NCBI RefSeq assembly: GCF_013401555.1
Contig: NZ_CP058552.1
Span: forward strand, 3,968,001-4,032,000
Direction: 5' to 3'
From: Paenibacillus sp. E222
Lineage (GTDB): Bacteria; Bacillota; Bacilli; Paenibacillales; Paenibacillaceae
Length of the DNA stretch: 64,000 nt
Shown here: positions 40,996 to 53,854 of the stretch, piece by piece
How positions within the stretch are numbered: position 1 is the first letter of the stretch
How the letters are laid out: each line of letters opens with the position of its first letter
The notes under the pieces: generated by a model
Seen by the model: the letters and a program-made list of their open reading frames with translations, nothing else
The model's database searches: none
Told to the model about the DNA's origin: nothing
Translations under genes and position numbers: made by a program

Positions 40996-41688
40996 ATGAC
41001 CATGACTGAGCAGGAAATGCTGGAAACTGCGATGAGCTATGCACCTGTATTGATGTTTGATCGCAATGAACCCTTTTACCCTGATTTTGTAGGCGTTTCC
41101 ATTTTGGATCAATCAGGACCTTCACCGTCATTCCAGCGTGAAATTCATTTTCCGGTTGAGGCGGTCCAATATGTGATTGAATTTTCGATTTGGTGGGATT
41201 ATGAAATTGGACATTTGTACGAAATGGAGCATGTGTGGATATATGTGGGTCATGATGGTGAAGTCGTGGACTGTGAAGCCAGCTTCCATGGCAAAGTACT
41301 TCGGGGATTGCTGAAGGATCGAGTGAATGTGGTTGGACGCCATGTGTATCTATACTCGCAGCCAGGCAAACATGCTTTTTCTCCGATCCCTGTGGTGTTT
41401 GAACTTCTGCCAGATTTGTATAGTGCAGCAGGCGCCAATGCGGGGTGTGACGGTCTGCTCGTGAACGAGATGTTCAAAGGTTATTTCGAAACCAATGAAG
41501 AGATTGATGCCAGCGTGCGGAGTTTCCTGCAGACTAAGGCGTTTGTTCCCTCTATGGAGTTTGAAGAGTTTTTGCTTGAGCCGAGTCTATTCATGCCCTG
41601 GGAGCAACTGTTTGCTATGATTCCTGAGAGAATTGAGAGTAGATTGAGAGAACTTGAATCAGGTAGAGTTGGCAGGTTGTTTACTTAG
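40996..41688 (+). CDS. Hypothetical protein
   Basis: A 230-residue cytoplasmic protein not recognised with certainty. The segment YAPVLMFDRNEPFYPDFVGV followed later by HVWIYVGHDGEVVDCEASFH then GKVLRG, and HVYLYSQPGKHAF, resembles the beta-sandwich pattern of Vps62-like proteins (P...D..E.FYP, WIY, D...H), but this was judged by eye only. The C-terminus is helical (MPWEQLFAMIPERIESRLRE). The ATG follows GGAGG. It is monocistronic, with a strong terminator. Confidence 0.6.
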   Translation: MTMTEQEMLETAMSYAPVLMFDRNEPFYPDFVGVSILDQSGPSPSFQREIHFPVEAVQYVIEFSIWWDYEIGHLYEMEHVWIYVGHDGEVVDCEASFHGKVLRGLLKDRVNVVGRHVYLYSQPGKHAFSPIPVVFELLPDLYSAAGANAGCDGLLVNEMFKGYFETNEEIDASVRSFLQTKAFVPSMEFEEFLLEPSLFMPWEQLFAMIPERIESRLRELESGRVGRLFT

Positions 41689-41703
41689 GAAAATGAATAT
41701 AAC

Positions 41704-41748
41704 AAAAAGTGCTTCATCATCTTTTTAGGATGACGAGGCACTTTTTTT
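41704..41748. terminator. Bidirectional terminator
   Basis: AAAAAGTGCTTCATCATC (41704-41721) pairs with GATGACGAGGCACTTTTT (41729-41746) with small mismatches; A- and T-tracts on the two sides serve convergent genes. Confidence 0.85.
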
Positions 41749-41773
41749 GTAAACCAGTAGAACAACGAGTTTC

Positions 41774-42661
41774 TTAATCTGCTTTGAAAATGAGATCCAT
41801 AAACCGGTTGGCTGCCAGGGAAATCGGCATATTACGTTTTGTCATGATGCCCACATGCGAAGGGGGCAGGGCAACATCCAGCTGAATTTCGAAGAGAGAA
41901 CCTTCTTCCAGCTCTTTGGAAATAAATTCACGGGTGACATACGATATGCCCAATCCCCGCCGTGCAAATTCAATTAACAAATCGACACTGCCGACCTCAA
42001 TCTCGGGCTTGAGGGTATAGCCATAGCTGTTGAACAGCTCCGTGATCGCCATCCGAACCCGGCTGTTTCTGGAGAAAAGAATCAGTTGATGCTCCAGCAG
42101 CATGTCCAATGTCATAACTTTATCCTTCAGTTGAGCATAACGTTCACCCGCAACGAAGCAGTCTTTGAGCTGGATACTTTCCCTGACCTCAAGCTGTGGA
42201 TCAACAATGGGCATCCGCACAACACCCAAATCAATTTTACCTTCTTTCAGAAAGGTAATGACTTCCGGCGTTGTCCCATGACTTAGATGCAGCTTGATGT
42301 TAGGGTAGAGCACATGGAATTCTTCCAGATAGGACAGCATGTAATGCTTGAACAGCGAATCACTGCCACCAATCCGTAGTTCTCCGTTGTCTAAACTCTT
42401 CAATGCAGCCATTTTCTCCTCGGCCAGCGAGATCAAAATCTGTGATTGTTCAATATACGAATAAAGACTTACACCTTCCTGTGTTAGCGCAACTCCCTTG
42501 GAGTTCCGGTAAAACAACGTGAGACCAAAGCTTTCTTCCAGCTGTTTAATGGCATGACTGACACTTGGTTGAGTAATATATAGCGCTTTGGCGGCTTGGG
42601 TCAAACTGCCTGTTTTGGCAGCCCAATAGAATACCTTATATAATTCATAATTTGTCGTCAT
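41774..42661 (-). CDS. LysR-family transcriptional regulator
   Basis: A 295-residue LTTR. N-terminal winged helix-turn-helix: YKVFYWAAKTGSLTQAAKAL then YITQPSVSHAIKQLEESFGL and TLFYRNSKGVALTQEG. The effector domain begins GELRIGGSDSLFKHYMLSYL and contains EEGSLFEIQ. It is divergent from the zwf-tal-gnd operon with 112 bp between, so it most likely controls these pentose phosphate genes and itself. A palindrome ATAGA-N5-TCTAT at about 42660-42674 near its own start could be a binding site. The ribosome site (AGGAG) is unusually far, 15 nt, from the only suitable ATG. Confidence 0.88.
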   Translation of the reverse strand: MTTNYELYKVFYWAAKTGSLTQAAKALYITQPSVSHAIKQLEESFGLTLFYRNSKGVALTQEGVSLYSYIEQSQILISLAEEKMAALKSLDNGELRIGGSDSLFKHYMLSYLEEFHVLYPNIKLHLSHGTTPEVITFLKEGKIDLGVVRMPIVDPQLEVRESIQLKDCFVAGERYAQLKDKVMTLDMLLEHQLILFSRNSRVRMAITELFNSYGYTLKPEIEVGSVDLLIEFARRGLGISYVTREFISKELEEGSLFEIQLDVALPPSHVGIMTKRNMPISLAANRFMDLIFKAD

Positions 42662-42773
42662 AGATATTGTCTATAGCTCCTGTGAAATATATTAATTACT
42701 TGTATGGCTATAAAACGTATTATAGTGTAACTACAGCAAAGAAACCAGAGTTACTTGGAAGGAGAATAGTGAG

Positions 42774-44291
42774 ATGGAACCAACGAGCATTATTTTATTT
42801 GGTGCGACTGGCGATTTAGCCAAAAGAAAAATATATCCAGCCTTATATAATTTATACATTGAGCAGAAACTTCCGGCATCCTTCTCGCTGATTGGTTTGG
42901 GACGCAGAGAATGGTCTGATGAATTCTTTCAGGCACAAGTGGAAAAATCATTAAATGAATTTTCCAGACGCCCGGCTGATCCCCAAGTTGTGAAATCTTT
43001 CGTGCAGGCTTTCCGCTACAGTGTATTGAATATAAGCCATAAGGAAGATTATATAGAGCTGTTAAATTTGGTTGAACAAAGAGAGGCTGAACTTGGCATT
43101 CCGTCCAATCGTCTGTTCTACCTTTCGGTTGGTCCAGAATTCTTTGAACCCATTGCAGAGAACATTCAGGAAAGTGGACTTGGATCAACTGAGGGCTGGA
43201 AACGCCTTGTGATCGAGAAGCCATTTGGACATGATCTGCAATCGGCTCGTGACCTCAATCGCAAATTAAGCGAAGCGTTCACCGAAGAAGAAATTTATCG
43301 AATTGACCACTATTTGGGCAAACCGATGGTACAGCGTCTTGAAACCTTGCATCAGAGCAATCCGATCATGAAGGCGTTGTGGAACAACCGTTACATCTCC
43401 AATGTGCAGATCACCGCTAATGAGACTGTTGGTGTGGAAGAACGGGCATCCTATTATGATCATGTAGGCGCCGTGCGTGACATGTTCCAGAATCATATGC
43501 TGCAATTGCTTATGATGATGGCGATCCAGCTTCCGTATAACAGCACCTCGGAAAAAGTCGGTTTGAAGAAAAAACACATCATGGAATCAATCCAGCCACT
43601 GCAAAAGCAAAACGTGGGTGCAAGTGTCATTCGCGGACAGTATGCTGAAGGAAACATCCAAGGCAAATCCGTTAACGGATATGCAGCTGAGCCGGGTGTT
43701 GCCGAGAATACGATGAATGATACGTTTATTGCTGCCAAATTGCAGATTGATGACTTCTTCTGGCGCGGAGTACCATTCTATATCCGTACCGGTAAACGAA
43801 TGAAGGAGAAATCCACTCGTATCGTCATCGAATTCAAGGAACCATCCGGACAGTCCAACGTGGTTAACGGTTCCAAACCGAATCTGCTTGTGATTGAGAT
43901 GAGTCCTGACCAGAGCATGACGCTGCAGCTGAATGCGAGCGACCCGCAAAACAAAGGGGAGTTCAAGCCGGTTCATATTGATCTGTCACCAGATCGCGAG
44001 GATCTGGCGGAGGCTTATGAGAACTTGATTCATGATGCATTGCATGGTGATCCAACGTTCTTTGCTCATTGGGATGAAGTAGAACTGTCTTGGGCTTGGG
44101 TACAACCTATTCTGGATGCATTCCAGGAGAATTTGCTCCCACTTCATCTGTACCCGGCGGGAAGCTATGGACCCGCAGAGTCCGATGCGATGCTCGCTGC
44201 GGAAGGGCACCACTGGTGGTTTGATCAACCTGCCGATCAGCAGGCTGAAGATGATATTGAAGTTCCTATGGCTGTTAATGCTAATCTGTAA
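42774..44291 (+). CDS. zwf: Glucose-6-phosphate 1-dehydrogenase
   Basis: A 505-residue NADP-linked enzyme converting glucose 6-phosphate to 6-phosphogluconolactone, the entry to the oxidative pentose phosphate pathway. Cofactor loop FGATGDLAKRKIYPALYNL (about 8-26), the invariant substrate and catalytic block RIDHYLGKPMVQ, and IRTGKRM are all present. Length is normal for the family. GGAGA precedes the ATG. First gene of a run with transaldolase and 6-phosphogluconate dehydrogenase. The lactonase is not encoded here. Confidence 0.97.
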   Translation: MEPTSIILFGATGDLAKRKIYPALYNLYIEQKLPASFSLIGLGRREWSDEFFQAQVEKSLNEFSRRPADPQVVKSFVQAFRYSVLNISHKEDYIELLNLVEQREAELGIPSNRLFYLSVGPEFFEPIAENIQESGLGSTEGWKRLVIEKPFGHDLQSARDLNRKLSEAFTEEEIYRIDHYLGKPMVQRLETLHQSNPIMKALWNNRYISNVQITANETVGVEERASYYDHVGAVRDMFQNHMLQLLMMMAIQLPYNSTSEKVGLKKKHIMESIQPLQKQNVGASVIRGQYAEGNIQGKSVNGYAAEPGVAENTMNDTFIAAKLQIDDFFWRGVPFYIRTGKRMKEKSTRIVIEFKEPSGQSNVVNGSKPNLLVIEMSPDQSMTLQLNASDPQNKGEFKPVHIDLSPDREDLAEAYENLIHDALHGDPTFFAHWDEVELSWAWVQPILDAFQENLLPLHLYPAGSYGPAESDAMLAAEGHHWWFDQPADQQAEDDIEVPMAVNANL

Positions 44292-44324
44292 CCTAAAAAA
44301 CATATCCTTTGGAGGTAATTGAAT

Positions 44325-44990
44325 ATGAAATTTTTCATCGATACAGCAAACTTGGTAGACATCAAAAAAGCTTACAAAATCGGCGTCCTGTCTGGTGTAA
44401 CAACAAACCCGTCATTGGTAGCCAAAGAAGGCGTGAAATTCGAAGACCGCATTGAAGAAATTTTGCGTGAAGTACCTGAAGTTGAATCCGTATCTGCGGA
44501 AGTAACACCAGATGCGATCACAGCTGAAGAGATGATTGCTCAAGCAGACGAACTGATCAAAATCAATAACAACGACAAAAACATCACCATCAAGCTGCCA
44601 ATGACACTTGCAGGACTGGAAGCTTGCCGTTACCTGACCAAAAAAGGCGTGAAAACCAACGTAACGTTGATCTTCACCGTGAACCAGGCGCTGCTTGCTG
44701 CTCGTGCAGGTGCAACATATGTATCCCCGTTCCTGGGACGTCTGGATGACATCTCCGAAGATGGCGTTCAATTGGTTGCTAAAGTTGCTGAGCTGTTCCG
44801 TACACATAACCTGGATGCACAGATTATTGCGGCTTCTGTAAGACATCCGGACCACGTTACACGTGTAGCAATGGCAGGAGCACATATCGCTACTGTTCCA
44901 TTCTCCGTCATTGAACAAATCTCCAAACACCCGCTGACAGATCAAGGCATGGAGAAATTCGCAGCAGACTGGAAAAAAACGGTTCAATAA
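44325..44990 (+). CDS. tal: Transaldolase, short (TalC/FSA-like) type
   Basis: A 221-residue TIM-barrel enzyme of the short transaldolase class that exchanges dihydroxyacetone units between sugar phosphates. Blocks: [42 protein letters not shown] (Schiff-base Lys), [12 protein letters not shown] and [20 protein letters not shown]. The start is the ATG at 44325 with GGAGG 9 nt upstream; a TTG two codons earlier lies within that spacing. It is placed between zwf and gnd, linking oxidative and non-oxidative branches in one transcript. Confidence 0.95.
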   Translation: MKFFIDTANLVDIKKAYKIGVLSGVTTNPSLVAKEGVKFEDRIEEILREVPEVESVSAEVTPDAITAEEMIAQADELIKINNNDKNITIKLPMTLAGLEACRYLTKKGVKTNVTLIFTVNQALLAARAGATYVSPFLGRLDDISEDGVQLVAKVAELFRTHNLDAQIIAASVRHPDHVTRVAMAGAHIATVPFSVIEQISKHPLTDQGMEKFAADWKKTVQ

Positions 44991-45050
44991 TAAAGGATTG
45001 TTGATTTCCAATTTTAAACTACTATATATAAAGAGTATTGGGAGGACATA

Positions 45051-46469
45051 ATGAGTAAACAACAGATCGGTGTCATCGGACTTGCAGTAATGGGTAAGAA
45101 CCTTGCCCTTAATATTGAAAGCAAAGGATTCTCCGTATCGGTATATAACCGTTCCCCGGAGAAAACGAACGATCTTCTGAAAGAAGCCGAAGGCAAAAAC
45201 CTGACAGGCGCATTCACGATTGAAGAGTTCGTAGCTTCCCTGGAATCCCCGCGCAAAATCCTGATCATGGTGCAAGCAGGTAAAGCAACGGACGCTACCA
45301 TTGAACAACTGCTGCCACACTTGGACGAAGGGGACATCATCATTGATGGAGGAAACGCATACTTCCCTGACACCCAACGCCGCAGCAAAGATCTGGAAGC
45401 CAAAGGTTTCCGTTTCATCGGTGCGGGTGTATCCGGTGGGGAAGAAGGCGCGTTGAAAGGCCCGGCAATCATGCCAGGTGGACAAGAAAGTGCTTATCAG
45501 TTGGTAGAACCGATCCTTACAGCGATTTCGGCCAAAGTAGGCGATGACGCCTGCAGCACATATATCGGACCAGATGGTGCCGGACACTATGTGAAAATGG
45601 TGCACAACGGTATCGAGTATGGAGATATGCAGTTGATCGGTGAAGCATATCACTTGCTCAAATCCGTGCTGAATGTGTCCGTTGAAGAATTGCATGCAAT
45701 CTTCTCTGAATGGAACCAAGGTGAGCTGGATAGCTACCTGATTGAAATCACAGCAGACATCTTCTCCAAATACGATCCGGAAACCGGCAAACCCATGGTT
45801 GATGTCATTCTGGATGCAGCTGGACAAAAAGGAACAGGTAAATGGACAAGCCAAAGCGCGTTGGATCTCGGCGTACCATTGTCCATGATTACGGAATCCG
45901 TATTCTCCCGCTTCTTGTCTGCGATGAAAGATGAGCGTGTGGCAGCAAGCAAAATCTTGAATGGACCTGCGGTTGAAGCATTCTCTGGCGATAAAAAAGC
46001 GTTCATCGAGAATGTGCGCAAAGCCCTCTTTGCAAGTAAAATCGTATCTTATGCACAAGGTTTTGCTCAAATGCGTGCAGCTTCAGACGAATATGGCTGG
46101 GATCTGAAATACGGCAACATCGCCATGATCTTCCGCGGTGGCTGCATCATCCGTTCGCAATTCCTGCAAAACATCAAAGAAGCATATGACAAGGATGCAG
46201 CATTGAAAAACCTGCTGCTGGACCCATACTTCCAAAATATTGTTGAATCCTACCAAGGTGCTTGGCGTGAAGTCGTTGCAGCTGCGGTAACTCAAGGAAT
46301 TCCGGTTCCTGGATTCTCCAGCGCGTTGTCTTACTATGACAGCTACCGCACTGAGCGTTTGCCTGCGAACCTGCTGCAAGCACAACGTGACTACTTTGGC
46401 GCTCACACATTCAAACGTGTGGACAAAGAAGGTTCATTCCACTTCCAATGGATGGACACTAACGAGTAA
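45051..46469 (+). CDS. gnd: 6-Phosphogluconate dehydrogenase, decarboxylating
   Basis: A 472-residue enzyme converting 6-phosphogluconate to ribulose 5-phosphate, CO2 and NADPH. Rossmann motif [25 protein letters not shown] (NADP-type Asn-Arg), signature GVSGGEEGA, catalytic [20 protein letters not shown], and C-terminal FHFQWMD. Length and all key residues are those of the dimeric long form (GndA). GGGAGG precedes the ATG. Last gene of the pentose phosphate run, with a terminator after it. Confidence 0.97.
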   Translation: MSKQQIGVIGLAVMGKNLALNIESKGFSVSVYNRSPEKTNDLLKEAEGKNLTGAFTIEEFVASLESPRKILIMVQAGKATDATIEQLLPHLDEGDIIIDGGNAYFPDTQRRSKDLEAKGFRFIGAGVSGGEEGALKGPAIMPGGQESAYQLVEPILTAISAKVGDDACSTYIGPDGAGHYVKMVHNGIEYGDMQLIGEAYHLLKSVLNVSVEELHAIFSEWNQGELDSYLIEITADIFSKYDPETGKPMVDVILDAAGQKGTGKWTSQSALDLGVPLSMITESVFSRFLSAMKDERVAASKILNGPAVEAFSGDKKAFIENVRKALFASKIVSYAQGFAQMRAASDEYGWDLKYGNIAMIFRGGCIIRSQFLQNIKEAYDKDAALKNLLLDPYFQNIVESYQGAWREVVAAAVTQGIPVPGFSSALSYYDSYRTERLPANLLQAQRDYFGAHTFKRVDKEGSFHFQWMDTNE

Positions 46470-46492
46470 TATGTAATTCGGGATCATTCAGC

Positions 46493-46550
46493 ATTCCTGT
46501 GTTCGTTCATGATGTTATTCAGTCATGAGCGGACGCAGGAATGTTTTTTT
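46493..46550 (+). terminator. Terminator of the zwf-tal-gnd operon
   Basis: CATTCCTG-T-GTTCGTTCATGA (46493-46513) pairs with TCATGAGCGGACGCAGGAATG (46524-46544), followed by TTTTTTTT. Confidence 0.9.
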
Positions 46551-46758
46551 TATTCAGATGACATGCTATGGGTTGACGTATCGGCTGATATATATGATTG
46601 GAATTCAAGTATCCCAAATTGTAATAAAATGTACGCATCTGAGGAATGGAAACAGATGTCCTGTCCCCTTTAAGTACGTTATACTTGTTCAGATGGACTG
46701 GAATTCGGTTAAGAGAAAATTCAGCAATCAACTTATTGACGTGGAGGTTAGCGGAGGC

Positions 46759-47862
46759 ATGTTCGTACTTGCAGGCATCTTGTTTTTGATTGTGTACGGT
46801 TTATTAGTGTTTTACATAGGATGGAGCGGGTGGAGCTGGATGAAGCCGGTTGTATCTGCGAGATTTCGTTGGTTTTACATCGTTGCGCTTGTATTCCTTG
46901 CAATTTCATTTATACTGGCAAGATTGTTTGGAAGTGTTTCCTTCCTGAGTGTTATTGGTTCGTATTGGCTTGCAATCTTTTCTCTGCTGTTATTAATTTT
47001 GCCAGTGGTTCATCTAACGCTATGGTTACTTAGACTAACGCGTATTCCAAGACATTACGCTCATAAATGGGCAGGTGTGGCCACCCTTGTACTTTTGCTG
47101 TCTACGCTGGGTTACGGTATCTATAACGCTTATAGTCCAGTCGTAAGACAATACAGCATTCAGATTGATAAAAAAGTGGAAGGTGTAGACAGCCTCAACA
47201 TTGTTATGGCTGCAGATATGCACTTTGGTCTGTTGTCCGGCCCTGCACACGCTAAACGTATGGTGGAAGAAATTAACGCACTGAAGCCGGATTTGGTGCT
47301 GTATCCTGGTGATATTATCGATGACAACCTGGATATGTACCTCAAGAGTGGGATTGCGGATATTATCAGCGGCATTCAGGCCCCTTACGGAGTGTACGCT
47401 TCACTGGGCAATCATGACAAGTATAATGGTCCGATCGAGGATCTGATTGCTGCTCTGGAGAAGAGTAATATGCAAGTTCTGTATGATGATAAAATTACAT
47501 TGGACGATAAGATTACGCTGATTGGACGGAAAGACCGGACAGAGAAGGATCGTGCAGAAGTAGCGACGTTGATGCAGGATACCGACTTGAGCAAGCCTGT
47601 GCTCATGATGGATCACCAGCCTTATGATTTGGATATTGCGGAACAGAACAACGTAGATTTGGTTGTATCTGGCCACACCCATCGTGGTCAGATCGCCCCC
47701 GCTCAGTTTATTACTAAGGCCATCTACGAGAATGATTGGGGTTATCTGCAAAAAGGGTCCATGCACTCTATCGTCACCTCTGGATTTGGCTTCTGGGGAC
47801 CTCCGATTCGAACAAGCAGTCGATCCGAGATTGTACAGATTCATGTGACGTTCCAGCAATAA
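46759..47862 (+). CDS. Membrane-bound metallophosphoesterase (YkuE-like)
   Basis: A 367-residue protein. Four to five N-terminal hydrophobic helices (1 to about 125, starting MFVLAGILFLIVYGLL) anchor a calcineurin-type phosphoesterase domain. Metal ligands: MAADMHFGLL (D-x-H), YPGDIIDD, LGNHDKY, DHQPYD and VSGHTHRGQ. The start is the ATG at 46759, with GTGGAGG 11 nt upstream. A longer frame from 46525 runs through the gnd terminator and has no ribosome site. Related enzymes act on lipid- or nucleotide-type phosphoesters at the membrane; substrate unknown. Confidence 0.88.
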   Translation: MFVLAGILFLIVYGLLVFYIGWSGWSWMKPVVSARFRWFYIVALVFLAISFILARLFGSVSFLSVIGSYWLAIFSLLLLILPVVHLTLWLLRLTRIPRHYAHKWAGVATLVLLLSTLGYGIYNAYSPVVRQYSIQIDKKVEGVDSLNIVMAADMHFGLLSGPAHAKRMVEEINALKPDLVLYPGDIIDDNLDMYLKSGIADIISGIQAPYGVYASLGNHDKYNGPIEDLIAALEKSNMQVLYDDKITLDDKITLIGRKDRTEKDRAEVATLMQDTDLSKPVLMMDHQPYDLDIAEQNNVDLVVSGHTHRGQIAPAQFITKAIYENDWGYLQKGSMHSIVTSGFGFWGPPIRTSSRSEIVQIHVTFQQ

Positions 47863-47876
47863 TCAGCGATAATAGT

Positions 47877-47910
47877 AACTATGAGCCCTTCCGTCGAAGG
47901 GCTCATAGTT
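47877..47910. terminator. Perfect 15-bp hairpin between convergent genes
   Basis: AACTATGAGCCCTTC (47877-47891) pairs with GAAGGGCTCATAGTT (47896-47910) over a 4-nt loop. No T-run, so possibly a weak or bidirectional terminator. Confidence 0.65.
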
Positions 47911-48008
47911 GTAGTTGTACTCCATTCCAAAAGACGACGGATAGACTGTTTTCAGGTGATTGCTTTTATACAAGGCCCTTGTATCCTGTTGTATCTCCAG
48001 ATGGCTGA

Positions 48009-49034
48009 CTAATTCCGCACACCGTTCGATGGCTGAACCTCAAGCGAATAGAATACCCCTTTTTTGTTGATTTCCCCGACAACGGTAGCAGCTCCTTTTT
48101 TCGTAAAGGTGTACTTATTTTCTTTAATTGTGACCGTATAGCCTTTCAGTTGGATGCCAAAAAGGGATTTTACTTTCGGTGATGCAGCGGACAAGGCTTG
48201 TGATTTGCTCAGCTTAGGTTTGGCGAAGGATTTGTTGAAATCCTTGTACCCGCTCCAGTCCTTGCCAAAATCATTTTGGATTGCCCACACCTTGCCTGTC
48301 TTGGCTCCAATAAATACATGATTAATATCACCGTCATCGCGATAGTTCCAGAAGGAGTCTTTTCCTTTTTGCTGACGCAGCACAAAATCAAACGCCTTCG
48401 TTTGTGAAATGCCCAAAGTTTTCAATGCGTTTCTGGCTTTGTTGGTCAGGGAAGCATCAGCGTTTTGCAGGGCGTACGTGAAACTGGCTGTAATTTCATT
48501 GTTGTTGTCTACATCGATGTAAACACTTTGATGTTCTCCCCAGATTACCCAATAGTTATTGAGCCCGCCTTCTTTGCCTGTATTATTGACCCGCCACACG
48601 GCATCAGGCTTGAAGGTTTGCTTGGGGTCAAACGATTTCAGAAAGGTGTCTATTTTGAGACGAAGCGCATTATCCATAAATGTATGTATATCTGAAGCTC
48701 GGTAGATCAGGACGGTCGACTCTACACGGTCTTCTTTTTCATTATAGACCTGCGAAGATGTAGCGGTTGCGGCTCCCTTAACGATGCCTTCCACCGACAA
48801 CTCGTCATCGCCCAGCCCTGGACTGGAACTGGTGAATTGCACCGTCTGTTTACCTACCAAAGCTGTGATGGCTTCGGTTAATCGTTTCATCGCTGTTTCA
48901 TTGAGATTCAGGGGAGCCTGGGTATTTGCTATTACTGCTGAGGAATTGCTCTGCGTTGCTGCGGATATGGGGGTTGCGGATAATAGCAGGGTTATGGCTG
49001 CAAGAGTTGCTGTAACGGATTTGAATTTGTTCAT
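48009..49034 (-). CDS. Secreted protein, possibly YcdB/YcdC- or PepSY-like
   Basis: A 341-residue exported protein. Signal peptide: SVTATLAAITLLLSATPISA then A (cleavage near residue 24). The mature part has alternating beta segments such as YWVIWGEHQSVYIDVDNNNE then ITASF, and NHVFIGAKTGKVWAIQND, the 'V.....TG.V' strand typical of PepSY and YcdB-type repeats, plus SKSQALSAASPKVKSLFG. No catalytic residues. The start ATG at 49034 has AGGAGG 10 nt upstream. A longer frame to 49160 lacks support. It may bind wall material or modulate a protease; not provable here. Confidence 0.7.
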   Translation of the reverse strand: MNKFKSVTATLAAITLLLSATPISAATQSNSSAVIANTQAPLNLNETAMKRLTEAITALVGKQTVQFTSSSPGLGDDELSVEGIVKGAATATSSQVYNEKEDRVESTVLIYRASDIHTFMDNALRLKIDTFLKSFDPKQTFKPDAVWRVNNTGKEGGLNNYWVIWGEHQSVYIDVDNNNEITASFTYALQNADASLTNKARNALKTLGISQTKAFDFVLRQQKGKDSFWNYRDDGDINHVFIGAKTGKVWAIQNDFGKDWSGYKDFNKSFAKPKLSKSQALSAASPKVKSLFGIQLKGYTVTIKENKYTFTKKGAATVVGEINKKGVFYSLEVQPSNGVRN

Positions 49035-49166
49035 TGTAAAGAATCCTCCTGTTTGTTTAATTGATAAAAGGTAAACAATAAAGCTTATATTCCTTTTGAC
49101 GTGGAATTTAAGGGGAATGTTGCATGTATATGGAATGTAGTGAATTAGCAGTGGTAGCATTTTGGG

Positions 49167-49195
49167 TTGACACCGTTTTCAGGTTGTGATAAATT
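49167..49195 (+). promoter_or_regulatory. Promoter of the licT-bgl operon
   Basis: TTGACA (49167-49172), a 17-bp spacer and TAAATT (49190-49195), directly upstream of the RAT/terminator element. Confidence 0.65.
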
Positions 49196-49203
49196 ATACC
49201 CGA

Positions 49204-49280
49204 GGCTTGTTACCGGTAATGCGGGCAAAACCACTATGGAAATGATTTTTATTATTTCTATTTTGGTTTTGCCCTTTTTT
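49204..49280 (+). promoter_or_regulatory. RAT antiterminator site and intrinsic terminator before licT
   Basis: A 29-nt RAT-like element (49204-49232, starts GGCTTGTTACCG and ends GGGCAAAACC) overlaps the left arm of a terminator: GGGCAAAACC (49223-49232) pairs with GGTTTTGCCC (49265-49274), then six T. Binding of a BglG-type protein to the RAT prevents terminator folding. This is the classical autoregulatory switch. Confidence 0.9.
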
Positions 49281-49309
49281 GATCCTCAAAAAAAACAGGT
49301 GGGTCCAAC

Positions 49310-50152
49310 ATGATTATTAAACAGATATTTAATAACAATATTGTCAGTACCGTGGATGACAAAAATCAGGAACTGCTGATCCTCGGCCGGGGTATCGGAT
49401 TTAAGTTCAAGGCGGGCGATGAGATTGATGAAGAACGGATTGAGAAAGTCTTCCGGCTTCAGGATGCATCGATCTATGAGAAGTTCAAGTCCATCGTCAC
49501 AGAAGTGCCGATTGAAATCCTGCAGGCGACAGATGATATTGTGACACTGGCACGTACGCAATTGAACAAAACCATCAGTGACGGGATTTATGTCTCACTG
49601 TCGGATCACATTCATTTTGCTGTCCAGCGTTTGGAAAAGGGAATGATTACACGAAATCCGCTCTCTTGGGAAGTGCAGCATTTCTACAAGGCCGAGTTCG
49701 ACGTGGCCCGGGAAGCGCTCACCCTGCTGAAGGAAAGACTGGATGTGGAGTTTCCCAAAGATGAAATTTGCAACATAGCGCTGCATTTCATCAATGCCGA
49801 AGTCAATGATTCCATGAACGACGTCACCCATTTGATGCAGCTGCTGCAAGAGATTATGAACATTATCAAATATCACTTCAATGTTGAATTGGATGAAGAT
49901 AGCGTCAACTATTTCCGTTTCATTACTCATTTGAAGTATTTCTGCCAACGGGTAATTACTCACTCTTCACACGACGATGCGGAGGAGTATTTATATGAAG
50001 TTGTACGGAAAAACTATCCCGAAACCTTCAAATGTATCGGCAAGATTGAAACATTTATCCATAAGAACTACCAGTATGATATGACGCATTCGGAACAGTT
50101 GTATCTGACCCTTCATCTGGAGCGGTTAATGAAACCGAAGCGTGAGCAATGA
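49310..50152 (+). CDS. licT: BglG/LicT-family transcriptional antiterminator
   Basis: A 280-residue RNA-binding regulator. Residues 1-55 form the CAT RNA-binding domain (MIIKQIFNNNIVSTVDDKNQ then ELLILGRGIGF). PRD1 (about 65-170) contains SLSDHIHFAVQRLEKG with a phosphorylatable His, and PRD2 (about 171-280) contains RFITHLKYFCQRV and LTLHLERL. The PTS phosphorylates PRD histidines: permease-dependent phosphate inactivates, HPr-dependent phosphate activates. It should bind the RAT elements at 49204 and 50194 and allow transcription of the operon when beta-glucosides are present. A second, similar protein is at 62373. Confidence 0.93.
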   Translation: MIIKQIFNNNIVSTVDDKNQELLILGRGIGFKFKAGDEIDEERIEKVFRLQDASIYEKFKSIVTEVPIEILQATDDIVTLARTQLNKTISDGIYVSLSDHIHFAVQRLEKGMITRNPLSWEVQHFYKAEFDVAREALTLLKERLDVEFPKDEICNIALHFINAEVNDSMNDVTHLMQLLQEIMNIIKYHFNVELDEDSVNYFRFITHLKYFCQRVITHSSHDDAEEYLYEVVRKNYPETFKCIGKIETFIHKNYQYDMTHSEQLYLTLHLERLMKPKREQ

Positions 50153-50193
50153 ATGATAAGAACATGAACCAGAACCTAACTAAATATCAAATG

Positions 50194-50270
50194 GGCTTGT
50201 TACTGTTCAATCAGGCAATACCCGAATGAATGACACGTAGAAGACGTGGCTATTTGTTCGGGTATTTTTT
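50194..50270 (+). promoter_or_regulatory. RAT antiterminator site and intrinsic terminator before bglP
   Basis: A 29-nt RAT (50194-50222, starts GGCTTGTTACTG, contains TTCAATCAGGCAATACC) overlaps a terminator stem: AATACCCGAA (50217-50226) pairs with TTCGGGTATT (50257-50266), with an inner CACGT/ACGTG hairpin and a T-run. It gives a second checkpoint inside the operon. Confidence 0.9.
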
Positions 50271-50296
50271 ATTGGAAAAATGAGGAGGAAACGATC

Positions 50297-53730
<3,434 letters not shown>

Positions 53731-53735
53731 TTTCG

Positions 53736-53785
53736 GGGGCAGTCCTTGCGCAGCAGTTATTGCGGCGCAGGGGCTGCTTTTTATT
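53736..53785 (+). terminator. Terminator of the licT-bglP-bglA operon
   Basis: GCAGTCC-TTGCGC pairs with GCGCAG-GGGCTGC (to about 53778), followed by TTTTTATTTT. Confidence 0.8.
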
Positions 53786-53854
53786 TTGAGGTCAAAAAGG
53801 ATAGCGCTGTTACATTGATGATGATATACTGTGATCCTATTGGAGGGGATAAAG

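Noticed and set aside
44412..46070. 552-residue open frame on the minus strand
   Set aside because: It lies antisense to tal and gnd, two textbook genes, has Cys/Phe-rich nonsense composition and no ribosome site. It is a codon-bias shadow.
46525..46758. N-terminal extension of the metallophosphoesterase frame
   Set aside because: It begins inside the gnd terminator and has no ribosome site, and the conserved membrane helix begins at 46759.
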